Assembly (NCBI GenBank): GCA_023268575.1
Contig: JALRCL010000938.1
Coordinates: 1 to 5,308, forward strand
DNA from: Patulibacter sp.
GTDB taxonomy: Bacteria > Actinomycetota > Thermoleophilia > Solirubrobacterales > Solirubrobacteraceae
Length of the DNA stretch: 5,308 nucleotides
Direction: 5' to 3'
The notes beneath the pieces are model-generated. The model was given only the letters and a program-made list of their open reading frames with translations. It was not told where the DNA came from and did no database searches. The first letter of the stretch is position 1. Each line of letters opens with the position of its first letter. The translations under genes were made by a program, and so were the position numbers. Below, piece after piece: positions 1 through 4,790 of the stretch.

Positions 1-140
1 ACGGGCTGATCAGCTTCTGGGGCGTGTTCGTCATGTTCTTCGTGCTGATCGTCGTCGTCATGCCGTGCACGGTCCGCGCGCTGCGACGGCTGGAGGCCGA
101 GGACGAGGCCGCCGACCGCCTCGCGGGGGTCCACGCGTGA
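1..140 (+). CDS. C-terminal end of an unidentified membrane protein (partial)
   Basis: The first complete codon is at position 3 and the frame runs to a TGA at 138-140, giving the last 45 residues of a gene that begins to the left of the window. The fragment starts GLISFWGVFVMFFVLIVVVM, a single very hydrophobic segment of about 20 residues. It is followed by a basic stretch (RALRR) and a charged, probably cytoplasmic tail rich in Glu, Asp and Ala that ends in GVHA. The positive charges just after the helix suggest a cytoplasmic C-terminus. The gene overlaps the next one by 4 bases, so it belongs to the same operon as the oxidase-subunit-like pair. The family cannot be identified from so short a tail. 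An AveC-spirocyclase-like membrane protein is one guess from remembered actinobacterial neighbourhoods, but no motif here supports it. Confidence 0.75.
   Translation, partial: GLISFWGVFVMFFVLIVVVMPCTVRALRRLEAEDEAADRLAGVHA
125..129 (+). promoter_or_regulatory. Ribosome binding site deciding the GTG start at 137
   Basis: A GGGGG run sits 7 bases upstream of the GTG at 137, inside the end of the preceding gene. It favours this start over the in-frame ATG at 197, which would remove the first 20 residues. The run is a Shine-Dalgarno-like match, but such runs are common by chance in DNA this GC-rich. Confidence 0.4.
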
Positions 141-739
141 GCGCCGTCGCGACGCCGGGCAGCACCCCGGCCGAGGCCGGCCGGGAGCGCCGGCGGATGC
201 CCGGCGCCGAGGGCATGTGGGTCCTCGTCGCCGGCGACCTGGCGATCTTCAGCCTGCTGTTCCTCTCCTTCGCGCTGGACCGCCGCGACGACCCGGTCGT
301 CTTCGAGCAGGGACGCCAGGCGCTGCACCTCGACCAGGGCGGCATCAACACGATCGTGCTGCTGCTCGGCTCGTGGTTCGTCGTCCGCGCGCTGCGGGCG
401 ATCCGCACCGGCGACGTCGACCGGGCCGGCCGCTGGCTGCTCGGCGGCGTGGGCGCCGGTGTCGCCTTCGGCGTCTCGAAGGCGATCGAGTACGTGCGCG
501 AGGTCGACGCCGGGCACACGTCCACCACCAGCGACTTCTTCATGTACTACTTCTCGATCACCGGCCTGCACCTCGTGCACGTCCTGATCGGGACCGCGAT
601 CCTCGCGGGATTCCTCTGGTCCTGGCGCCGCCGGGGCCGTGCCGGCAACGTCGTCGCGTTCGAGAGCGCCGCGATCTACTGGCACCTCGTGGACCTCCTC
701 TGGATCGTGATCTTCCCGCTCCTCTACGTGGTCCGGTGA
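137..739 (+). CDS. Cytochrome c oxidase subunit III / NorE-family membrane protein
   Basis: This is a 200-residue protein, the usual size of the short NorE-like branch of the heme-copper oxidase subunit III family. The GTG start was chosen for its GTGA overlap with the upstream stop and a GGGGG run 7 bases before it. About five membrane helices are visible, near residues 27-47, 70-88, 100-117, 141-162 and 178-198. Family hallmarks are the PGAEGMW segment (22-28) entering helix 1, the SKAIEY segment with Glu118, the DFFMYYFSITGLHLVHVLIG stretch (133-152) with His145 and His148, and YWHLVDLLW (181-189) leading into FPLLY. Subunit III proteins bind no redox metal and support assembly or stability of an oxidase or nitric oxide reductase. 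NorE itself is an accessory protein. The gene is coupled to a subunit IV-like gene downstream. No catalytic subunit is visible here, so its partner is unknown. Family assignment is firm; the physiological role is not. Confidence 0.92.
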   Translation: MSAVATPGSTPAEAGRERRRMPGAEGMWVLVAGDLAIFSLLFLSFALDRRDDPVVFEQGRQALHLDQGGINTIVLLLGSWFVVRALRAIRTGDVDRAGRWLLGGVGAGVAFGVSKAIEYVREVDAGHTSTTSDFFMYYFSITGLHLVHVLIGTAILAGFLWSWRRRGRAGNVVAFESAAIYWHLVDLLWIVIFPLLYVVR

Positions 740-1008
740 TCCCCGTGCGACCGACCGTCCTGCGCACCCCCGAGGCCGTCCTCGGCCTGCTCGTCCTCGC
801 GACGATCCTCACCACCTGGGTCCTCTCGAAGGACGCCGCCGACTCCTCCGGCGTCGCGATCGCCGTCCTCGCGATCGCGGCCTGGAAGGTCCGCCTCGTG
901 CTCCTGGACTTCATGGAGCTCCGCGAGGCGCCGCTCGCCGGGCGCCTCCTCTTCGAGGGCTGGATCGTCGTCGTCGCGGCGGGCCTCGCCGCGCTCGTCG
1001 TCGCGTAG
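736..1008 (+). CDS. Cytochrome c oxidase subunit IV / NorF-like small membrane protein
   Basis: This is a 90-residue protein with three predicted membrane helices (about 13-30, 38-57 and 74-90). The key motif is KVRLVLLDFMELREAP (51-66), matching the K-x-R-x-x-x-x-x-F-M-E-L-R-x-A-P signature of the prokaryotic subunit IV/NorF family between helices 2 and 3. Length and topology fit that family. The GTG start at 736 overlaps the TGA of the NorE-like gene in a GTGA, which implies translational coupling. A second in-frame GTG at 745 would shorten the protein by three residues and cannot be excluded, because neither has a clear ribosome binding site. Proteins of this family usually accompany subunit III and have structural or assembly roles. 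No obvious promoter or further plus-strand gene follows, so this is probably the last gene of its operon. Confidence 0.88.
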   Translation: MIPVRPTVLRTPEAVLGLLVLATILTTWVLSKDAADSSGVAIAVLAIAAWKVRLVLLDFMELREAPLAGRLLFEGWIVVVAAGLAALVVA

Positions 1009-1021
1009 GCGGCGTACCGCC
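1008..1021. terminator. Possible short hairpin at the end of the plus-strand operon
   Basis: GGCGG-CGTA-CCGCC forms a perfect five-base-pair GC stem with a four-base loop, beginning on the last base of the subunit IV-like stop codon. It is symmetrical, so it could act on both strands at this convergent junction. There is no T tract, and a five-pair GC stem is easily met by chance at this base composition, so the call is weak. Confidence 0.25.
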
Positions 1022-1028
1022 GGGCGCG

Positions 1029-1133
1029 TCACGGCAGGACCACGAGTCCCGACACGACCGTCACGAGCAGCGCGACCGGGGACCGATCCCGACCCGGCGC
1101 GCTCGCCGCGCGTTCCGACGGCCCGCCGCCCAA
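1029..1133 (-). pseudogene. Diverged second copy of the 35-residue membrane peptide, possibly decayed
   Basis: Read on the minus strand, this frame ends in PVALLVTVVSGLVVLP and a TGA. The complete peptide upstream ends in AVAILVTIALAIVVLP and a TGA. Nine of these 16 residues are identical and several others are conservative (I/L, I/V). The only candidate start I find is a TTG at 1131-1133, giving 34 residues, but it has no convincing ribosome binding site. The N-terminal half (GGGPSERAASAPGRDRS) does not resemble the partner. It could be a decayed tandem duplicate, a short functional paralogue with an unusual start, or a chance resemblance between two hydrophobic stretches. The DNA similarity, including across silent positions, favours duplication. 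Confidence 0.35.
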
Positions 1134-1147
1134 GCGCCGCGCACCGA

Positions 1148-1206
1148 CCCTGACCCGGCGAGCCGTCCCACGCGGGGCCCACCACGCCGGCCCGGCGCGG
1201 TCAGGG
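1148..1206 (-). terminator. Possible folded 3' end of the minus-strand operon
   Basis: CCCTGACC (1148-1155) and GGTCAGGG (1199-1206) are perfect eight-base inverted complements separated by 43 bases. The second arm overlaps the stop codon of the 35-residue peptide. Inside the loop, GGGCC (1175-1179) can pair with GGCCC (1189-1193) across nine bases. This could be a transcript end or processing structure of the minus-strand operon. There is no T tract and chance is a serious alternative in GC-rich DNA. The rest of the 1009-1200 gap holds only the diverged peptide copy and no promoter I can recognise. Confidence 0.22.
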
Positions 1207-1308
1207 CAGGACGACGATCGCCAGCGCGATCGTCACGAGGATCGCGACCGCCGCCACCGCGAGCTGGGGCAGCCCCTCGAATCCGTGCCGGGACGGCGGA
1301 CGCGTCAT
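1201..1308 (-). CDS. 35-residue single-helix membrane peptide
   Basis: This short frame starts with an ATG at 1308-1306 that overlaps the TGA of the 285-residue gene in an ATGA. That is the usual arrangement for coupled translation, and it is the main evidence that the gene is real because no good ribosome binding site precedes it. The peptide has a short N-terminal part with Arg3, Arg7 and His8 (MTRPPSRHGFEGLPQ) and then a hydrophobic helix of about 20 residues ending LAIVVLP at the very C-terminus. The positive N-terminal charges suggest an N-in, C-out orientation. It is the last gene of the mce operon. Its function is unknown; tiny one-helix proteins often bind and stabilise larger membrane complexes, so an accessory subunit of the transporter is a reasonable guess. 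A diverged copy lies just downstream at 1029-1133. Confidence 0.6.
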   Translation of the reverse strand: MTRPPSRHGFEGLPQLAVAAVAILVTIALAIVVLP

Positions 1309-2162
1309 CGCCGACGCCGGTCGGCCGCCGCGACGACCGCCTCGGCGCGTCGCACGAGCTCGGCCGGATCCGGGACGTCCACGAGGGCGCCGGCCGGCCC
1401 AGCGGCATCGCTCGCCCCCGGGGTGTCGGTCGGTGCGACGCCCGCGGCGGCTGACTCGAGGAGCGCCTCGGCGGCCGCGACGCCGGCCGCCGCCGCGAGC
1501 GGTCGGTCGTGGGCGAGGTCGAGGAGCGCGCGCTGCGCCAGCACGGCCGCCGCCTGCGAGCCCGTCTCCGTCGCGTCGCCGGCGAGCGCGTCGCGCACCG
1601 CGGCACCGATCGGGGCCTCCGCCATCGCCGAACCGCGGCCGGCCGACGGCGGTCGCTGCTGGAACGCCGCCGTCCACTCGCCGAGGCGCAGGCCGTCCGG
1701 CTCGCCGTGGCCGAAGCGCACGGCTCGCGGATCGACGGAGGTCAGCTCGACGAGGTAGGGGTCGCCGCTCGCGCGGCGCGCGGCGACGATCGCCCGGTTG
1801 AGCAGCCGCAGCGCCGCGTCGCGCAGTGCGTCCTGGGCGTCGTCGTCGCGCCGCAGCGCCGCCAGCGCCGCGTCGGCCTCGCTCGGCGACCGCGGCGGCT
1901 CGTCGCTCGCGATGTGGGTGACGAGCGTCAGGGCGACCGGCGCCGGGGCCGTGGCGTCGACGACCGTCCGGCGCCGACGGCGCCGCCAGCGGACCTCGAC
2001 CGCCGCGGTGACCGCGACGGCGAGCACCGAGCCGTCGCCGACGGGGTAGAGCCCCGCGGGCACGCCGACGGCGTGGCTGAACTCCAGCTGGGTGAAGCGG
2101 AGCTGACCGGTCACGGGACGCAGGCTGCCAGAGCCGACCGGGTCGTGCCGGGTGCCGACCAA
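1305..2162 (-). CDS. Conserved-looking hypothetical protein at the end of the mce operon
   Basis: This 285-residue protein is not recognised. The TTG start at 2162-2160 lies 16 bases after the last Mce stop and has a GGGGG run 8 bases upstream. An in-frame GTG at 2114 (residue 17) is the alternative but lacks a ribosome binding site. There is no signal peptide and no convincing membrane helix, so the protein is probably cytoplasmic. The N-terminal half looks folded: GQLRFTQLEFSHAVGVPAGL (19-38), then strand-like stretches at 46-57 and 75-84. It is broken by an Arg run at 60-65 (RWRRRRRRT) that may be a surface loop or contact nucleic acid or phospholipid. A helical part follows (95-132), then DPYLVELTSVDPRAVRFGHG (134-153). 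The last 100 residues are Ala-rich and low in complexity, ending in RRRR. The operon position suggests a role linked to Mce transport; no biochemical function can be assigned. Confidence 0.78.
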   Translation of the reverse strand: MVGTRHDPVGSGSLRPVTGQLRFTQLEFSHAVGVPAGLYPVGDGSVLAVAVTAAVEVRWRRRRRRTVVDATAPAPVALTLVTHIASDEPPRSPSEADAALAALRRDDDAQDALRDAALRLLNRAIVAARRASGDPYLVELTSVDPRAVRFGHGEPDGLRLGEWTAAFQQRPPSAGRGSAMAEAPIGAAVRDALAGDATETGSQAAAVLAQRALLDLAHDRPLAAAAGVAAAEALLESAAAGVAPTDTPGASDAAGPAGALVDVPDPAELVRRAEAVVAAADRRRR

Positions 2163-2170
2163 GGCGCCGG

Positions 2171-2175
2171 CCCCC
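2171..2175 (-). promoter_or_regulatory. Ribosome binding site supporting the TTG start at 2162
   Basis: On the minus strand a GGGGG run lies 8 bases before the TTG, in the short gap after the TGA of the last Mce gene. It is the only purine run near any candidate start of the 285-residue gene, so it favours TTG over the GTG at 2114. The match to GGAGG is imperfect. Confidence 0.4.
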
Positions 2176-2178
2176 GGA

Positions 2179-3534
2179 TCACCGACCGGCGCGGGTGCCG
2201 ACCTGCGGCTCGACGGTCGGCAGCTTCGGGAAGGTCCCCGTCTCGCGCTCCGGGGCGCCGACCGTGCCGGGCCGCGGGTAGAGGTTCGTCCGCAGCTGGT
2301 TCACCTGGTCGATGCCGGTCGCCTCGAGGACGTCGTCGATGACCTTGCGCAGCGGCCCCGGGACGTTGAGCGTCGCCGCGTTGACGACGGGATAGACCCG
2401 GATCATGTGCCCGAGGCTGTCGCGCTCGTTGTTCGCGCTCCCGACGTTGCCGAAGAACGCGCCGAACTCGCGGGCGTACGGCGCGAGGTACGCGAGCGCC
2501 GGGTTGAGCTCCCGCAGCGTCCGCTCGAGCGGCGCCACGAGCGGTCCACCGGTGCGGGTCGTCCGCTCGAGGCTCGTCAGCAGCGGGTCCAGCCGCCGGG
2601 CGAGGCTCGGCACGTCGCGCAGCAGCGCGGTCGTGGCCCGGGCCGTCGGACGCAGGTCGCGGACGGTCGGTGCGAGCGCCTGGACGCCGTCGCCGAGCTC
2701 GTCGATCGGGCGGGCCGCGTCCGCGGAGAACCGCGCCAGCGCGCGGGTCGCGCGGCGCGCCGGGGCGAGGACCGTCGGCAGCTCGCGGACGGCCGCGGCG
2801 AGCTCGCGGTCGCGCACCGCCACGGCGTCGCCGGCACGCCGGCCCTGGCGGACGAACCGCTCCAGGTCGTCGCCGCGCGCGGAGACCGTCTCCAGCACCC
2901 GGCCGGTCTGGCGCACGAGCGCGTCGAGGTCTCGCCGCTGCTCGGCGACGGTGCGCAGCACGCGGCCGCCGGACTCGACCGTCGGCTGCAGCGCCCCGAG
3001 CGCCTGGTTGAGGTCCCGCGAGCGCCCGGAGACGGCGAGCGCGGACCGCGCGAGCGACCGGCGCACCTCGCGTCGGGTGTCAGCGTCCAGCGAGGAGAGG
3101 ATGTCGTCGATCTGGACGCTCGGGTCGGCCTGGCGCAGCGCCAGCGTGCCGCCCGACGGGACCGTTCCCGCGGCGCGGGTGCCCGGCACGAGCTCGAGGT
3201 AGTTCTCGCCCAGCAGCGTCTTCGTGCGGACCTGGACGGTGGCGTCGCGCGCGATCGGCTTCGCGCCGTCGTGGTCGATCCGGATCCGGACGCGCGCGGT
3301 GCCGTCCTCCTCGCGCTCGACGGCGGTGACCGCGCCGACCTTCACGCCCGACGCGCGGACGTCGGAGTTCGGCACGAGCTGAACGGCGGTCGGCAGCTGG
3401 ACGTCGATCCGGTACGGGTGCTTGCCGATCTCCACCCGCGTGCCGGTCTGGCCGACGAGGTACCAGAGCAGCCCGCCGGTCAGCACGAGGAACGCGAGGA
3501 TCGTCGCGTACTGGGTGAGGCGCCGGGTCCGCAT
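2179..3534 (-). CDS. Mce family protein, last of the operon (MceF position)
   Basis: This 451-residue protein is of a typical size for actinobacterial Mce proteins. The ATG at 3534 shares its A with the TGA of the preceding gene (TGATG) and has GGGGG seven bases upstream. A basic N-terminus (MRTRRLTQ) precedes one membrane anchor at about 10-28, with no lipobox cysteine. The MCE/MlaD domain spans about 39-118 and includes SDVRASGVKVGAVTAV (57-72), the family's G-V-x-V-G signature, and LLGENYLELVPG (107-118). A long helical segment (about 140-340) follows, with recurring Leu and Arg-Pro or Ala-Pro units. A more globular C-terminal part has FGAFFGNVGSANNERDSLGH (357-376). It contains no cysteine. 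Mce proteins form hexameric tubes that carry hydrophobic molecules between membranes with YrbE permeases and an ATPase. The substrate cannot be read from the sequence. Assignment to the F position rests only on being last. Confidence 0.93.
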   Translation of the reverse strand: MRTRRLTQYATILAFLVLTGGLLWYLVGQTGTRVEIGKHPYRIDVQLPTAVQLVPNSDVRASGVKVGAVTAVEREEDGTARVRIRIDHDGAKPIARDATVQVRTKTLLGENYLELVPGTRAAGTVPSGGTLALRQADPSVQIDDILSSLDADTRREVRRSLARSALAVSGRSRDLNQALGALQPTVESGGRVLRTVAEQRRDLDALVRQTGRVLETVSARGDDLERFVRQGRRAGDAVAVRDRELAAAVRELPTVLAPARRATRALARFSADAARPIDELGDGVQALAPTVRDLRPTARATTALLRDVPSLARRLDPLLTSLERTTRTGGPLVAPLERTLRELNPALAYLAPYAREFGAFFGNVGSANNERDSLGHMIRVYPVVNAATLNVPGPLRKVIDDVLEATGIDQVNQLRTNLYPRPGTVGAPERETGTFPKLPTVEPQVGTRAGR

Positions 3535-4790
3535 CACTTCACCCCCGCGTTGCAGGTCGGCTTCGGGTGGATCGTCGCCCCCGCGAGCTGGCCGGGGATC
3601 GTGTCGGGGCCGACGCTCAGCTCGCCGCGCGGGATCGCCCCGTAGCCGTCGCCGGTCTTCAGCACCGAGATGGTCCAGGCGAAGAAGCGGCGCACGCTCT
3701 CCTCGCACGGCTCGAGCAGGTCGAGGGTCCGCTCGACGTCGTCCAGCTGCGGGCGCAGCGGCTCGGGCAGCTGCTCGAGCAGGCGCGCGGCCGGCGGAAG
3801 CTCGCCGGCGAGCGGGCGCAGCGCGCTCACGGTCGGGCGCAGCGCGCGGACCGCCGGCCGGAGGTCGCCGCTGAGCCGGTCGACGGCGTCGAGCGCCGGA
3901 CGCACCGAGCGCGTCGCGGGACGCAGCGCCGCGAGCGCCGGGTCGAGGTCGTCCTGAGCGGTGCCGAGCGCCGCCAGCGCGGTGCGGACCCGCTCGACGG
4001 TGCCGGGCATCTCGGCGAGCGACGCACGCAGCGCGTCGTCCTGCCGCCCGAGCGTCGACAGCGCGCTGCTGCCGCGCTGCACGAGCGTCGTGAGGGCGGT
4101 GTCGCTGCGCGCGATCTCGCTCGTCAGCAGGCCGGATTCGCGCACGAGCCGGCGGGTCAGGCCCTCGCGCTGCGCGAACGCGGCGGCGACGTCGCGGGCG
4201 TTCTGCAGGAACGGCGCGGCGTCCGTGAACGCCTGGCGCAGCGAGCGGCCGCCGTCGGCCATGCCGCGCCCGAGCTCCACGAGCAGCCGCTCGAGCCGTT
4301 GCCGCGTGTCGCCGTCCAACGACTGCAGGACGTTGGCGACGTCGACCGGCGTCACGATCCGGCGCCGGTCGCGGACGATCTCGCCGTCGCGCAGGTCGCC
4401 GGCGCGAGCCGTGCCGCGGGTCATCTCGACGTACATGTCCTGCAGCGGCGTGCGGGGCCGCAGCCGGAACGTCGCGTCGCGGTGCACCGGGGCGTAGCGG
4501 CGCTCGATCGCGAGCGTCAGGACCGGCCGGCCGTCCACGAGCTCGCTGCGGTCGATGACGCCGACCTTCACGCCCGCGACGCGGACCTCCTGCTGGCCGG
4601 GGACGACGCCCTTGACGTCGTCGAACGCGACGCGCACCTCGGCGTAGTCGGCCCACGGGCGCTTGAACGTCTGCTGGCCGACGAGCAGCGCCAGCACGAC
4701 GACGGCGCAGATCCCGAGGACGACGACCACGACGAACGGGAACCGGGCGCGGCGGATCTCCAGCCGGGCGCGCGGGCTGAGGCGCGGCAT
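3534..4790 (-). CDS. Mce family protein (penultimate Mce gene)
   Basis: This 418-residue protein starts at an ATG (4790-4788) sharing its A with the upstream TGA, with GGAAGG and AGG purine runs just before it. A basic N-terminus (MPRLSPRARLEIRRARF) leads into one membrane anchor at about 19-38 (FVVVVVLGICAVVVLALLVG). The MCE/MlaD domain lies at about 49-126, with VRVAGVKVGVIDRSEL (69-84) as the signature and PLQDMYVEMTRG (115-126) as its last strand. A helical region follows at about 150-360. It contains Arg-Pro units at 290, 297, 311, 318 and 325, a seven-residue period, which fits a long tube-forming helix. The C-terminal tail has two cysteines (362 and 413) flanking FFAWTISVLKTGDGYGAIP (369-387). 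If exported, these could form a disulfide. There is no lipobox, unlike mycobacterial MceE, so the mycobacterial letter names cannot be transferred by position alone. Confidence 0.93.
   Translation of the reverse strand: MPRLSPRARLEIRRARFPFVVVVVLGICAVVVLALLVGQQTFKRPWADYAEVRVAFDDVKGVVPGQQEVRVAGVKVGVIDRSELVDGRPVLTLAIERRYAPVHRDATFRLRPRTPLQDMYVEMTRGTARAGDLRDGEIVRDRRRIVTPVDVANVLQSLDGDTRQRLERLLVELGRGMADGGRSLRQAFTDAAPFLQNARDVAAAFAQREGLTRRLVRESGLLTSEIARSDTALTTLVQRGSSALSTLGRQDDALRASLAEMPGTVERVRTALAALGTAQDDLDPALAALRPATRSVRPALDAVDRLSGDLRPAVRALRPTVSALRPLAGELPPAARLLEQLPEPLRPQLDDVERTLDLLEPCEESVRRFFAWTISVLKTGDGYGAIPRGELSVGPDTIPGQLAGATIHPKPTCNAGVK
3542..3546 (-). promoter_or_regulatory. Ribosome binding site of the last Mce gene
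   Basis: A minus-strand GGGGG run seven bases before the ATG at 3534 lies within the last codons of the preceding Mce gene. It supports the TGATG-coupled start rather than the much longer open frame that continues upstream to 4656. Confidence 0.4.
3813..3847. repeat. 21-base-period repeat encoding heptad Arg-Pro units
   Basis: The 14-mer CGGGCGCAGCGCGC occurs at 3813-3826 and again at 3834-3847, exactly 21 bases apart. It encodes repeated R-A-L-R-P-like units in the helical part of the 418-residue Mce protein. Looser copies of the unit continue up to about 3930. It looks like internal duplication of a seven-residue protein repeat and not a separate DNA element. Confidence 0.5.

Larger units (their letters stand above)
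1029..1250. repeat. Diverged direct repeat, 1029-1078 and 1201-1250
   Basis: An ungapped hand alignment of these two 50-base stretches gives 39 identical bases. Shared runs include CGTCACGAG and CGCGACCG. Both copies begin on the stop codon (TCA on the plus strand) of a minus-strand frame coding a hydrophobic C-terminus. The repeat unit spacing is 172 bases. Similarity fades beyond the 50 bases, so this is an old partial duplication if it is one. Confidence 0.4.

Noticed and set aside
217..735. Upstream extension of the subunit IV-like frame
   Set aside because: It overlaps the well-supported NorE-like gene and is Arg/Pro-rich without structure. The family homology begins near 736.
724..1185. 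Minus-strand 153-codon frame across the convergent junction
   Set aside because: It is mostly Arg, Gly and Asp, runs antisense to the subunit IV-like gene and has no recognisable feature.
1029..1250. Repeat pair considered as an attachment site or insertion-sequence end
   Set aside because: The two copies are direct and diverged, each aligned with a coding C-terminus and stop codon, and there is no transposase, integrase or target-site duplication nearby.
1201..1677. Long N-terminal extension of the 35-residue peptide frame
   Set aside because: The extension overlaps the 285-residue gene and is Arg/Gly-rich. The ATGA junction gives a far better start.
1285..2342. Several plus-strand frames opposite the 285-residue gene
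   Set aside because: Composition is typical of shadow frames. The minus-strand frame has hydrophobic strand-like segments, a plausible ribosome binding site and operon-like spacing.
2152..3645. A 497-codon open frame on the plus strand
   Set aside because: It lies opposite the 451-residue Mce gene, is dominated by Arg, Ala and Asp as expected for an antisense frame in GC-rich DNA, and shows no domain or membrane pattern.
3535..4656. Upstream extension of the last Mce frame to 4656
   Set aside because: The extra residues are Arg/Ala/Pro-rich noise overlapping the 418-residue Mce gene. The MCE architecture begins with the membrane anchor after the ATG at 3534.
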